From positions 20,314 to 84,313 of IMG/VR virus record IMGVR_UViG_3300028581_000028: DNA of 64,000 nt; one strand, written 5' to 3'. Shown here piece after piece: positions 33,404 to 41,696 of the stretch. This stretch comes from a virus. The notes below the pieces were generated by a model. It worked only from the letters and a program-made list of their open reading frames with translations, did no database searches and had not been told where the DNA came from. Both the position numbers and the translations under genes were made by a program. Position 1 is the stretch's first letter, and each line of letters begins with the position of its first letter.

Positions 33404-33772
33404 TTAATTAGTTTTGATTGGCTTAACGAAATCCTCACTACATCGTGGGCAGTGATACCCGATTGGTTTTTCGACTATGTTTTTACAATACGGACATTCG
33501 CAACTTTGATCTTCTCCGTGTCGCAATTCTTTGGCTATTGGCTCGATTTTATTGCCAGTACTTGCATCTTTGCTATCTGGATAAGGATTTGTATCTCTCA
33601 GCCTTCCAAGATCAGCACCAAGCCACATAACCCCCTCTTGAAGTTTAGTTATGGCTAAACTTCTCTCCCGTGAGGTCGGTAATTCTTTAATACGCTGAAT
33701 AATTTCGTCTGTTTCTTTGCGGAGTTGTTTGTTTGCTACAATTTCTTGCTCCCTTTTTTCTTGGTCTTCCAT
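33404..33772 (-). CDS. Acb2/Tad1-type hairpin protein with C-terminal zinc ribbon
   Basis: A 122-aa protein. Residues about 16-62 contain RIKELPTSRERSLAITKL followed by QEGVMWLGADLGRL. This is the signature helical hairpin (SREkSLAxTKLEExxMWA) of the Acb2/Tad1-type phage family. Known members form multimers and sequester cyclic nucleotide signals, blocking CBASS or Thoeris immunity. The remainder adds a four-Cys zinc ribbon (C93, C96, C108, C111), which is unusual in the short known proteins. A signal-sponge role is inferred from the family; some hairpin-domain proteins have no tested function. Confidence 0.7.
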   Translation of the reverse strand: MEDQEKREQEIVANKQLRKETDEIIQRIKELPTSRERSLAITKLQEGVMWLGADLGRLRDTNPYPDSKDASTGNKIEPIAKELRHGEDQSCECPYCKNIVEKPIGYHCPRCSEDFVKPIKTN

Positions 33773-33783
33773 CTTACTGTTTT

Positions 33784-34038
33784 TTAATTATTAATATCTG
33801 ATATACTTATTTCTTTGTTGAAAATTTTGTCTGTATTTATATCCATCAGATCGGCAAATTCTACCTCGCAGAAAGTCCCGCAGTCTGGAAGTATTGGTTG
33901 CTCGTATCTGCCATCGGCATCCGTTAATTCGTCCAGATATCTGCCCTTTACACAAGTAGCACCAATTTTACGTTCCAGTTTAGCCATTCTATCGTATTCT
34001 GCTGGGAAGTATTTGCGTACAAGCCTAAAGTATCCCAC
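33784..34038 (-). CDS. C-terminal part of a split PAPS-reductase-like protein
   Basis: An 84-aa frame starting with GTG at 34038. It contains LVRKYFPAEYDRMAKLERKIGATCV and LPDCGTFCE, which in intact phage PAPS-reductase-like proteins follow the CxxCVKGG motif at the end of the frame 34025-34570. The two frames overlap by 14 bases and are offset by one base. The gene is either a natural split, a frameshift mutation or a sequence error. Confidence 0.65.
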   Translation of the reverse strand: MGYFRLVRKYFPAEYDRMAKLERKIGATCVKGRYLDELTDADGRYEQPILPDCGTFCEVEFADLMDINTDKIFNKEISISDINN

Positions 34039-34570
34039 CCTTTACGCAACAAATACAGTTATTGTTTTGAAATCCCAATCTGTACATTTCGGGCATCTTG
34101 ATATCGTTTTTTAAGATGAGGTAGGCACATTGTTCTTTATTTAATCCTTTCTCAATAAGCGGATACACGGGCTTTGTTTTTGGATACTGCTGGGAGAATC
34201 TAATGGCACGATTGATCTCCTTTTTTACAAACTCAAATCCAAAGACTTGATGGCTAAATGGGATCTCCTTTTCGACTTGTTCCCTTACCTTCTTTTTTAA
34301 CCAAAGGGTACACGGTGATCCACTCGCACCGTTAATGAATTTTCTTTTTTCGCATACTTCAAACTGGTCGTCATAAACAAGGCTTCTTCTCCGATGAATT
34401 TCTACCCCGATCCACTTCTCGCAATTCTCTATAAATCTATCGTTATCTGGGTGTGCGGTAGCTATATCAATATAAATTAAAATACAGTTTTCCTTACCAT
34501 ACTTTTCGACTGCCAGTTTACAAGCAACCGCAGATGTCAAACCGCAACTAAACCAACAAATAACCTTCAT
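34025..34570 (-). CDS. N-terminal part of a split PAPS-reductase-like protein
   Basis: A 181-aa protein with an N-terminal PP-loop variant WFSCGLTSA at residues 6-14 (usual form SGGxDS). Later blocks are ASGSPCTLWLKKK, GFEFVKKEI and NNNCICCVKGG. These match adenylate-binding PAPS-reductase-like proteins of phages. The frame stops just after VKGG where homologues continue for about 60 residues, and that continuation is found in another frame at 33784-34038. Function in phages is unclear; DNA or RNA sulfur modification and thiol metabolism are options. Confidence 0.65.
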   Translation of the reverse strand: MKVICWFSCGLTSAVACKLAVEKYGKENCILIYIDIATAHPDNDRFIENCEKWIGVEIHRRRSLVYDDQFEVCEKRKFINGASGSPCTLWLKKKVREQVEKEIPFSHQVFGFEFVKKEINRAIRFSQQYPKTKPVYPLIEKGLNKEQCAYLILKNDIKMPEMYRLGFQNNNCICCVKGGIL

Positions 34571-34606
34571 CTTATTCTCCTATTTATTTCTGCGTTTATT
34601 ATATGC

Positions 34607-34879
34607 TTAAATAATTTGCCCATAAGTCATCGCTGGGTTTATATTATACCTCTGGACGATTAAATCGGTATACTTAAATACATAGTCGTTGATTTTACCA
34701 AAAAGCTCAAGTGATTGGGAGAAGTCTGCATTAATTATCCCCCTCACACTCGATGTACTAAAGTTATGGTCGTAATCTATCTCCAACTGCTCCAGCCGTG
34801 AGGTCGGGATCGTCTGGAGATAGTTACTCGCCAATGCATCTTTAATAATGTTATACTTTATGATTAAATCAGTATCCAT
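34607..34879 (-). CDS. hypothetical protein, 90 aa
   Basis: Not recognised. Mostly helical with a Pro-containing turn in the middle. It lies three bases after the 294-aa gene in the direction of transcription. Confidence 0.45.
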   Translation of the reverse strand: MDTDLIIKYNIIKDALASNYLQTIPTSRLEQLEIDYDHNFSTSSVRGIINADFSQSLELFGKINDYVFKYTDLIVQRYNINPAMTYGQII

Positions 34880-34882
34880 CGG

Positions 34883-35767
34883 CTATAATTCATCCATTAA
34901 CACGAGTTCTTTATCCCAAGCACCCAATATCTGCCAGTAAATACCAAAAGGCGACTGCACCAGCAAAATAGGATCGTTACGCTTCTCCTCATCTTTAAAC
35001 ATTTTCTTTTCTGCAATCACATAAAATATCGGGCTTTTTTTACATAACTTTTTCACGTTATCCTTGTAAGCCTTCATAATTTCCATCGCCTCTTTTGGAA
35101 ATTTTGGTATAAACAAATCAGATGTTTTAAGCACCAGCTCGTACTTGTTTACCAACGCATTAATTTTATCGGTAGTTGTACAGTCGTACTGCTCGAAAAA
35201 GTCTTTAAACTCAGCGTATTGCTTTCTGTTTTCCAAGCGTGTAACCATATCAATAACCTCTTTTTTGGCATAACGGTTTTGCTTGATAAATTCCTTTTTC
35301 ATTTTTAAAACAAGGATTTTTTCGTCCAGATTTTCGAGTGTAACTGGTACTGGGATCGTTTCCAGTTCTTTCCAAACATCAATCGGTTTTAGCTTAAGTT
35401 TTGGCTCTACCTCTTCCATTTTATCGCTTACCCCCAATACCATTCTTGGTTGACCTTGCATTGCTATTGGCTCTGCGGTCGCCATCATATCGCCACCTTG
35501 AAAACTACCATTAGCACCATATTCGTTTAGAAAGTCATACAAGTAAATTTCTTCTTGCTCATCTCCACCGTATTCGGCAATGTTATCGCTTACACTATAT
35601 TGAATTTTACGTTGCATCTCCATCACCGCCTCAATCATAATTTTAGCCTCGCCCTTTTTACGTTCAAGGTGTCTTTTAGCCTTTGCCTTACTGCTAAAAA
35701 ATACTGGAGTCTTAAAAAGCTTCAAAAAGCCTTTCTTTTCTGGTTTTGAATCTTTCTTTTTTGCCAT
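34883..35767 (-). CDS. hypothetical protein, 294 aa
   Basis: A basic N-terminus (35 residues) precedes a helical region. The middle has KILVLKMKKEFIKQNRYAKKEVIDMVTR, split as KMKKEFIKQNRYAKKE and IDMVTRLENRK, a motif often seen in uncharacterised phage proteins. The C-terminal part is mixed alpha/beta with a predicted hydrophobic core (PIFYVIAEKKMF). No catalytic motif is seen. Confidence 0.5.
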   Translation of the reverse strand: MAKKKDSKPEKKGFLKLFKTPVFFSSKAKAKRHLERKKGEAKIMIEAVMEMQRKIQYSVSDNIAEYGGDEQEEIYLYDFLNEYGANGSFQGGDMMATAEPIAMQGQPRMVLGVSDKMEEVEPKLKLKPIDVWKELETIPVPVTLENLDEKILVLKMKKEFIKQNRYAKKEVIDMVTRLENRKQYAEFKDFFEQYDCTTTDKINALVNKYELVLKTSDLFIPKFPKEAMEIMKAYKDNVKKLCKKSPIFYVIAEKKMFKDEEKRNDPILLVQSPFGIYWQILGAWDKELVLMDEL

Positions 35768-35783
35768 ACTGATTTAATTTATT

Positions 35784-36383
35784 TTATTGATTATTACTTG
35801 GATATAACGCTTTAAATACTTGCCAACCCCTACCCATAAAGTCAAACATTCCTTGAATATCAACGGGTGCATAATGAATAAATATCATCTCGCAACCCCA
35901 TTTATCTTTGTACTTTACAGATAATTTACCGCCATCAGACTCCTCATCCCAGTCGATGATCAAAGCCTTGTGTAATGAAACATTATTGCCAGTTTCCTTG
36001 TCTATATAACGAATACTGTTCATATAATACTCCATATCTTTATTTTTAAAAATCTCAACATTATACTTATCGCAATCGATTATCATTCCCTCACTTCCGT
36101 TTGATGTAATAAACCTTTGCTTTTTGTTAAGTTTTTCGAGTTCTTTGATACCAGTAAAACAGTAATTGCATTGTTTTAACTGTTCTATTATTTCTTGTGC
36201 AGTGCCTTTTAACCCTCTGATCCATTCAATATTGCTGGTGTCTTTTCGAGTCATACACATTGCCACACTTTTTACTGCTTCAACCTCGTCATACACATTG
36301 ATAACTTGTTTGCGTGTATAATCCTCTGGATCATCGCTTACAACATCAATTAAATAAGTAACCTCAAAATATTTTCGTTCCAT
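35784..36383 (-). CDS. hypothetical protein, 199 aa
   Basis: Not recognised. The first 90 residues are alpha/beta (EVTYLIDVVSDDPEDYTRKQVINV) and the remainder is acidic with several Cys and Trp. It lies 16 bases upstream of the 294-aa gene. Confidence 0.45.
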   Translation of the reverse strand: MERKYFEVTYLIDVVSDDPEDYTRKQVINVYDEVEAVKSVAMCMTRKDTSNIEWIRGLKGTAQEIIEQLKQCNYCFTGIKELEKLNKKQRFITSNGSEGMIIDCDKYNVEIFKNKDMEYYMNSIRYIDKETGNNVSLHKALIIDWDEESDGGKLSVKYKDKWGCEMIFIHYAPVDIQGMFDFMGRGWQVFKALYPSNNQ

Positions 36384-36387
36384 AATG

Positions 36388-36648
36388 CTAATATTTTGCT
36401 ATTAATATTTTTAAGCTCATAAAGACATATCCCTTTTCGATCCCAAATTGACCGCCTTTTAAAATATACGTCACCTCTGCAAGTACATATCCGTATTTAT
36501 ACTGATTGTTTTGCCCATCATAGTTTTCCAAACATAAAATATCAAACTGCTGAAAGTTCCGATCATCCTTGCGAACCTCAAATGTTTTATATCCGTGTGC
36601 TACTTGGTTAAAGTAGTCTGTATGAGTTTTTAAATGATGTATTTCCAT
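36388..36648 (-). CDS. DUF3850 (ASCH-like) protein
   Basis: An 86-aa protein with HHLKTHTDYFNQVAHGYKTFEVRKDDRNF at the N-terminus, split as LKTHTDYFNQV and KTFEVRKDDRNF. These are the signature of DUF3850, a small ASCH/PUA-like fold that probably binds RNA. The start follows AAATAAGT. Confidence 0.7.
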   Translation of the reverse strand: MEIHHLKTHTDYFNQVAHGYKTFEVRKDDRNFQQFDILCLENYDGQNNQYKYGYVLAEVTYILKGGQFGIEKGYVFMSLKILIAKY

Positions 36649-36657
36649 ACTTATTTT

Positions 36658-36849
36658 TTATTTTTGGAACTGTAACGAATCTACTTCTTTAATGGTTAAT
36701 TCAGAATAAACCATCTCCTTTGTTTGCGGAGATGATGCCATTGTATCAACCGCCCTTGCAACTGCGGTAACTATATTTACGGATGTAAAACTGGGTAATG
36801 CTACAAAAGCCCCAGTATCTAATTTAAATGTCGCACTATATATTTTCAT
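36658..36849 (-). CDS. hypothetical protein, 63 aa
   Basis: Not recognised. The sequence is rich in Thr, Val and Ala and contains VNIVTAVARAVDTM. The 3' neighbour, a DUF3850 gene, starts ten bases later. Confidence 0.4.
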   Translation of the reverse strand: MKIYSATFKLDTGAFVALPSFTSVNIVTAVARAVDTMASSPQTKEMVYSELTIKEVDSLQFQK

Positions 36850-37031
36850 ATTTCTTTATTTTCATCAAACTTTGAATAAATCATTACAGAAAAAAATATA
36901 AGTTGTATGTAAAAAACCCAGTACAACTTCATATTTACATAACTCCAGCCCAGCAACATCGATGTTGGTTCTGATTGAATTCTGGCAAAAACATCCTTTT
37001 TTAATCTTATTTGTTTTGTCCGTTTACGCAT
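36846..37031 (-). CDS. single-pass membrane protein, 61 aa
   Basis: A basic N-terminus (RKRTKQIRLKKDVFARI) is followed by one hydrophobic segment of about 20 residues (LYWVFYIQLIFFSVMIY). It begins directly after the RusA-like gene's stop (TAA then ATG). Not recognised. Confidence 0.45.
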   Translation of the reverse strand: MRKRTKQIRLKKDVFARIQSEPTSMLLGWSYVNMKLYWVFYIQLIFFSVMIYSKFDENKEI

Positions 37032-37529
37032 TTACACAAATATTAAAATTGATCCCTTATAAGCCCAGCGTTTTTGTACTTTAACCCACCAGATATCGCT
37101 ATCGTTTTTACGCAAACTATCTTTTATTGCCTTCGTAATGTTGTCTTCGTCTGGGGTGCTTTCGTGTGGCATCCCATTGTACTTTGCTTTTTTCTTTTCC
37201 GACCACCCATCTGGCATCGGAATAAAATAAACCGCCTCAAATACTTTAGGGAGTACAAAGCCCATAAGGTTCGCTTGGGCTATCATATTTTTTTTAAAAT
37301 AGAAGTACTCGGTGACAACTGGTCTCTGCCTCTTTTTCGGATCTTTATGATCGGGGTTTGTAAAAATGCGATCCCGATTTGTCATCCTTATCGCCCCCAT
37401 CGGCACTATATCGAAAAGATAAAACTCTCTGCTCTGGTCAAGCACATATCTGGTTGCCAAAACCTCCAGACGTTTGCCCTTTTGGTGATGACACTTGCCG
37501 AAACTATGTTTTATCCTTTTAACGACCAT
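37032..37529 (-). CDS. RusA-type Holliday-junction resolvase
   Basis: A 165-aa protein whose last 60 residues hold TPDEDNITKAIKDSLRKND and a following WWVKVQKRWAYKG. This is the RusA motif with three acidic residues and a Lys that bind Mg and cut four-way DNA junctions. The N-terminus is longer than in typical RusA proteins (120 aa). In phages it resolves recombination and replication intermediates. Confidence 0.75.
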   Translation of the reverse strand: MVVKRIKHSFGKCHHQKGKRLEVLATRYVLDQSREFYLFDIVPMGAIRMTNRDRIFTNPDHKDPKKRQRPVVTEYFYFKKNMIAQANLMGFVLPKVFEAVYFIPMPDGWSEKKKAKYNGMPHESTPDEDNITKAIKDSLRKNDSDIWWVKVQKRWAYKGSILIFV

Positions 37530-37538
37530 TTTAACTCT

Positions 37539-37883
37539 TTATTTTTTTCTCCAAACACAAAAAGCAGTATCCCAAATCCAACCCATTTCTTCGGCTTTCT
37601 TTAACATATTATTGTAGCGATTTAGACAAACCATTTCGTTCTTTTCGTTGAATTGTTTTATAAACTCATCTTGGCTTATATTATCACATTTGATTGGCTC
37701 TTCTATCTGAAGACCATTTTGATATCTTGTAATTTTGTTTACATAATCCTTATTTTTTGATTTTTCAACATAAACAATATGGGCATTTGCCATAACCCGT
37801 ATTGGTCGACCATCGATTTTTATAAAATCTGTTTTAATGTTTTCGTCAAACATATCTACATCAAGCATATCAGTAGTTTTCAT
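37539..37883 (-). CDS. hypothetical protein, 114 aa
   Basis: Not recognised. An acidic start (MLDVDMFDENIKTDF), a beta-rich middle (GRPIRVMANAHIVYVE) and a Trp-rich end (WIWDTAFCVWRKK). It overlaps nothing and lies ten bases before the RusA gene. Confidence 0.45.
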   Translation of the reverse strand: MKTTDMLDVDMFDENIKTDFIKIDGRPIRVMANAHIVYVEKSKNKDYVNKITRYQNGLQIEEPIKCDNISQDEFIKQFNEKNEMVCLNRYNNMLKKAEEMGWIWDTAFCVWRKK

Positions 37884-37884
37884 A

Positions 37885-38382
37885 TTATCCTTTATAATTT
37901 ACATTTCTACCGCTTAAGTTTTTTCCGTTTGCCTCTTCCCAAGCCCAGTACGATTGATTAGTAAACTCCCTAACAAATTCATCTGGGGTTTTTCCATATC
38001 TCTCTACCGTGTTTAAAAACTCCCCAGTCGTCCCATCTGACTGCGATATTTTCTCAATTGCAACGATATCCTCGCTGGTCTTTTTTGCGTTAATAACGAT
38101 TGCATCTTTATCGGAGTGTATTAAAAAATCAAAGAACTTCAAATCTTTTTGGTTGACTTTTATGATATTTTTAAAGCCCACGATAAATTCGTCTACGGGT
38201 ATGCTATATTGCTCCATCGGGAATATAGGATGCGAGTACTGGCTGCCACTTTGCGATATGCCTTTTTGATAAACAAGGTCGCTATGATTTTCTGCTTTTT
38301 CCAAAACCACAACCCAAGCATTAGGTTGAATTTCGATCTCGAAACCAAATACGTTTATTTTTTTTGTAAGCATTTTATTCAA
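37885..38382 (-). CDS. hypothetical protein, 165 aa
   Basis: Not recognised. Alpha/beta with Lys and Asp rich loops. Its last residues (SYWAWEEANGKNLSGRN) are aromatic. The start overlaps the upstream Cys-containing gene by eight bases. Confidence 0.45.
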   Translation of the reverse strand: MNKMLTKKINVFGFEIEIQPNAWVVVLEKAENHSDLVYQKGISQSGSQYSHPIFPMEQYSIPVDEFIVGFKNIIKVNQKDLKFFDFLIHSDKDAIVINAKKTSEDIVAIEKISQSDGTTGEFLNTVERYGKTPDEFVREFTNQSYWAWEEANGKNLSGRNVNYKG

Positions 38383-38581
38383 CTTTTAAAGGGATTTTAG
38401 CAATCTTTATTATACTGGCAACTATTTTACTCATACAGTCTTTACAAATATCATCGAGGTGTACAGATAAGTTTTTATCGCTGGAGTTGGTCATCCCTTG
38501 CATTTTCAAATAACCCTTGCCCTTTTTATTCTTGGTTATGTCCGCCCCACAAAGATCGCAATATGTGAATTCCTTTACCAT
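38375..38581 (-). CDS. zinc-finger-like protein, 68 aa
   Basis: CDLCGAD at residues 8-14 and CKDCMSK at about 46-52 form a four-Cys zinc site; the linker is basic. The start ATG overlaps the stop of the 49-aa gene as TAATG. Function unknown. Confidence 0.5.
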   Translation of the reverse strand: MVKEFTYCDLCGADITKNKKGKGYLKMQGMTNSSDKNLSVHLDDICKDCMSKIVASIIKIAKIPLKVE

Positions 38582-38730
38582 TATTTGCTATTTAATTCTT
38601 TTTTGATCAGCCTTTTTGATATAGCTCTTCTCTTGCCAGAAGTATATTGTTTCATCCAGCGTCTTACGTGTCCAGCCCACTCACCGTTAATAAAGGAATT
38701 TTGTTTATGTCCGACTCTTAATTTGCCCAT
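38581..38730 (-). CDS. 49-aa basic protein
   Basis: An open frame from the ATG at 38730 with a TAATG overlap to the next gene. The product is strongly basic, with WAGHVRRWMKQYTSGKRRAI. It starts 10 bases after a start-like ATG-TGT-TAA mini-frame that occupies the AATAAGT leader (38742-38752). Not recognised. Confidence 0.5.
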   Translation of the reverse strand: MGKLRVGHKQNSFINGEWAGHVRRWMKQYTSGKRRAISKRLIKKELNSK

Positions 38731-38763
38731 AACTTAACACATACTTATTTATTTACAGTAAAT

Positions 38764-40032
38764 TTAAAACAATTTTCCTTGACTCAAAAATGTTTCGAGT
38801 CTTTTTTCTGCGATTTTACAATATTCTGCACTCATCTCGCTTCCGATGAATTTTCTATTTGACCGCAGTGCAACCTCTCCCGTGCTTCCAGTCCCCATAA
38901 ATGGATCGTAAACAACACCGCCCTCGAATTCTGCTACACAACCGCAATCCGATAACTCAGTAATATACTCAGTTTCTCCCTTCTCGCTTGGCTTGTATTT
39001 TATGGTCGTCATCTGGGCATCGAAAGTATCATCAAATCCCAGTATCTCTTTAATAACAATCCAGTCCTCTGCAGTCGGGTAGCTCTCGCCACTAAACCAA
39101 TGATGTGTGGCTTGGGATTGCATAGTAAACTCGATCTGCTCAACTGTTTGGCTACCCTTCCATTTTTTAAGGTACGCAACGATATCTTTTATTGCTGGAA
39201 GATCTCTTGCCTCGACCAGCCCAGACCTTTCTTGCACGGAATAAGGCTTCGATCTATCCCAAACTACGGTACCACGATCAGCATTATCAAATAAGACTGG
39301 TTTTGATATTTTAAATCTCGGTTGTTTGCACTTAGAACATACAAATTCGGGACAACTGGATAACATTGGTTTGACCAGCAACGAGTCGTTATAACTGGCA
39401 TAATGTTTATTCGGGCTGGGCTTTGTTGGGATATCCCAAAAGTCTGCTACATCACCGCAGTTTTTACCCTTTTCGCTTTGCCCTAACCAGTCAACATCTC
39501 CGCTAAAATTATTTACGTTGCCCTTGCCATTGTATTTTATCCTATTAGCTCCACGATTATCAGCGTTTTTATGTCTATCCCTCACGGCATCTAAATCGAA
39601 AAAGTAATTTTCGCTTTTAACCATAAAGAAAAAGTACTCGTGTTTTTTCGAAAAGCGATCCGTTACGCTTTCTGGCATCGCATTGCGTTTTGCCCATACT
39701 ACATCATTGCGAACTATCCAGCCACGATCCATACACCCGATTGCAAATCGATGAGGCAATAACAATAATCTTTTATCGCCATCGTAGGAATCCCCCATAT
39801 TGATCCATACACTCCCAGTTGGCTTTAGTTTATCATAAAGCACATACATCATTTGCCAAAGATTTTCCAGATAAACGATAAAGCTATGTTCTTGTCCCCA
39901 TTGACCAGCGTACCCATAATCTCGTAGTTTCCAGTACGGAGGCGAGGTGATAACACAATCTAAAAAGTTATCGGGCATCCTACGAAGAGTTGCCAGACAA
40001 GGCTCATTATATATTTTGTTTAACTCCATCAC
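38764..40032 (-). CDS. DNA methyltransferase, N4-cytosine/N6-adenine type
   Basis: A 422-aa enzyme. Motif IV is TSPPYW at 29-34, a (S/T)PPY form common in N4-cytosine and some N6-adenine methyltransferases. Motif I comes late (YDPFMGTGSTG near residue 374), as in the beta class. A central insertion carries CSKCKQP and Pro-rich parts that probably act as target-recognition domain. No restriction enzyme lies next to it. It would modify the element's own DNA to resist host restriction; the recognition sequence cannot be read from the protein. Confidence 0.8.
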   Translation of the reverse strand: MMELNKIYNEPCLATLRRMPDNFLDCVITSPPYWKLRDYGYAGQWGQEHSFIVYLENLWQMMYVLYDKLKPTGSVWINMGDSYDGDKRLLLLPHRFAIGCMDRGWIVRNDVVWAKRNAMPESVTDRFSKKHEYFFFMVKSENYFFDLDAVRDRHKNADNRGANRIKYNGKGNVNNFSGDVDWLGQSEKGKNCGDVADFWDIPTKPSPNKHYASYNDSLLVKPMLSSCPEFVCSKCKQPRFKISKPVLFDNADRGTVVWDRSKPYSVQERSGLVEARDLPAIKDIVAYLKKWKGSQTVEQIEFTMQSQATHHWFSGESYPTAEDWIVIKEILGFDDTFDAQMTTIKYKPSEKGETEYITELSDCGCVAEFEGGVVYDPFMGTGSTGEVALRSNRKFIGSEMSAEYCKIAEKRLETFLSQGKLF

Positions 40033-40271
40033 CAGATCACGTTATTAGGTAATATTTCGCTACCGCTTTTTACATTTTGCTGAACCCCATTATTCCAAAA
40101 TATTGCCTCGCAAGGAGTAACCATCTGGAAAGAGTCGCATCTAATAGCAGTACTTCGCTGGTTCATCCCAGTACCGTTAAGGATATTTAGGGTGTACCGC
40201 TTATCCTCTCTGGCACTCTCACACCCAAGTAACGTAAGAGATAATGCGAGTAAAAAGATTAATTTTTTCAT
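40029..40271 (-). CDS. small lipoprotein, 80 aa
   Basis: A signal peptide with lipobox LLGC (Cys at about residue 17) is followed by a short mature part with two further Cys residues. It is a membrane-anchored periplasmic or surface protein. The start follows the AAATAAGT leader and its stop overlaps the methyltransferase start. Confidence 0.55.
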   Translation of the reverse strand: MKKLIFLLALSLTLLGCESAREDKRYTLNILNGTGMNQRSTAIRCDSFQMVTPCEAIFWNNGVQQNVKSGSEILPNNVIW

Positions 40272-40273
40272 AC

Positions 40274-40465
40274 TTATTTTAGTTGGTTTGATAATACTTT
40301 ATCGACCTCGTCATCTGTAAGTTGGCTGGTTGTTTTATAGCCTTTTTTAATGCCATACTGGAGAACCTTTCTGACCTCCTCTTTTGTCATTGGCATCCCT
40401 TTGTGTTCAAATGCCTTCCAACTTTTGTTTATTTGCTGTAAAGCTCCTAAAATGTCCGCATCCAT
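40274..40465 (-). CDS. hypothetical protein, 63 aa
   Basis: A helical, Lys-rich small protein (EEVRKVLQYGIKKGYKTT). Two bases from the lipoprotein gene in the same operon. Not recognised. Confidence 0.45.
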   Translation of the reverse strand: MDADILGALQQINKSWKAFEHKGMPMTKEEVRKVLQYGIKKGYKTTSQLTDDEVDKVLSNQLK

Positions 40466-40468
40466 ACT

Positions 40469-40540
40469 TTATTTTTTTTTAAATAAAACACCCCAAATTA
40501 CAAAGGTTAAAATCAAAACTATTTTCAGAGTATTGCTCAT
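40469..40540 (-). CDS. 23-aa membrane peptide
   Basis: An open frame with one hydrophobic stretch (KIVLILTFVIWGVLF) and a KKK tail, located in the gap between 40465 and 40546. It ends four bases after the start codon of the 63-aa gene. It is short, so it may be a non-coding accident. Confidence 0.35.
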   Translation of the reverse strand: MSNTLKIVLILTFVIWGVLFKKK

Positions 40541-40545
40541 ATCCT

Positions 40546-40794
40546 TTAATCCTTTTTATACTCATAAGTCCAATCGTCTGTATCGCCTTTCAAATACTTA
40601 AAGGCTTTCTTTTTCCAGATTTCTTTTTGCTTTGTCAACTCAACGGTCAAAGGAACATCTTTCCCAGCTCCAAACATCCCCTCTTTATATCCGCAGTACG
40701 GACACCACCATTCGTAACCATCGTGTCTAAAAGTCCAAATTAATGGCACTTGCTTTTCGTGGCAATCGCAGATCTTGATTATTGGTTCGTTCAT
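40546..40794 (-). CDS. zinc-binding phage protein, 82 aa
   Basis: It begins with CDCHEKQVPLIWTFRHDG and has CPYCGYKEGMFGAGK in the middle. The same layout, a CxCH and a CxxC, is a common phage family of unknown role. It is likely to bind one zinc. Confidence 0.55.
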   Translation of the reverse strand: MNEPIIKICDCHEKQVPLIWTFRHDGYEWWCPYCGYKEGMFGAGKDVPLTVELTKQKEIWKKKAFKYLKGDTDDWTYEYKKD

Positions 40795-40813
40795 AATTTA
40801 TCTTTGTTTTTGA

Positions 40814-41293
40814 TTAGGTAAAAGCAATATACGATAACCCCTCTTTTCTCAATTCATCGTGTAATATTTTACGCACACTGGTGTATTTAAAAACATTTAT
40901 TAATTCGTAAAATAATTGTAGCGGAGGCATATCGAATATTTTGCCATCGTACTCGTAGTCATAACTTGCATATAAGTCAATGTTTTTGCCAGATATGAGA
41001 GGTCTTAACTTATTTGCAAAGGTTAAAACCCCAATCGTTAAACTTTCATCTCTATTATTGGCACTATCAAGTATAATAACCGCCATATTTTGATAGTCCA
41101 TTTCAAAGAATTCATCTTGAAACAAGTACGCTGACTGGTTGTTCCAAAAATACGAAACAAAATAATTCCAAGCCTTTGTTATTTTATCAAAGTGTTCGCA
41201 TTTAGTACCCTTAATATCCAAAGCTGAAGATTGAAAATAATAATCATTCTCTTTGTTATAATCTTTACTGTTTATTGGTCGTGATCTATCCAT
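40814..41293 (-). CDS. hypothetical protein, 159 aa
   Basis: I start at the ATG at 41293 (MDRSRPINSKDYNK), which follows an A-rich leader. The 31 residues further upstream would overlap the next gene. The protein is rich in Tyr, Phe and Asp and ends ELRKEGLSYIAFT. Not recognised. Confidence 0.5.
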   Translation of the reverse strand: MDRSRPINSKDYNKENDYYFQSSALDIKGTKCEHFDKITKAWNYFVSYFWNNQSAYLFQDEFFEMDYQNMAVIILDSANNRDESLTIGVLTFANKLRPLISGKNIDLYASYDYEYDGKIFDMPPLQLFYELINVFKYTSVRKILHDELRKEGLSYIAFT

Positions 41294-41303
41294 ATTCGTT
41301 TTA

Positions 41304-41696
41304 TTATCTTTTGTAATTGCGAGAATAAGACCAGCTAAATTCTTTCTGGTTTTGGAATTCTTTTTTATAATCGGTCTTCGGCACAAATGCTTTCCCTATT
41401 TCTGTTTTTGTAACCCGTCCTAATCTAAAATTTTTAACTATTCTTTTTAATTCGGATACTGCTTTATCTAAACCAGTTTCTAAAACGTACCAGTAATTTG
41501 TCCTTACGAGATCATCAAAGGGCTTCCCAAATGCTGTTTCACGACCACCCCAAGTGCCAATTCCTTGCTGGAAAACAGAGTTACCAAAAGCGATTAACAC
41601 CGCTTCGTACCTTTCCCAGTCATCGCTTGTACCATTTGACTTCATCGAGATTTCGATGTTAAATATTTTCTCGTATTGCTTTTTATTCTTCGCCAT
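41304..41696 (-). CDS. hypothetical protein, 130 aa
   Basis: I start at the ATG at 41696 (MAKNKK) because the earlier ATG lies inside the upstream gene. The protein is basic and has a central segment FQQGIGTWGGRETAFGKPF. No family is recognised. Confidence 0.45.
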   Translation of the reverse strand: MAKNKKQYEKIFNIEISMKSNGTSDDWERYEAVLIAFGNSVFQQGIGTWGGRETAFGKPFDDLVRTNYWYVLETGLDKAVSELKRIVKNFRLGRVTKTEIGKAFVPKTDYKKEFQNQKEFSWSYSRNYKR

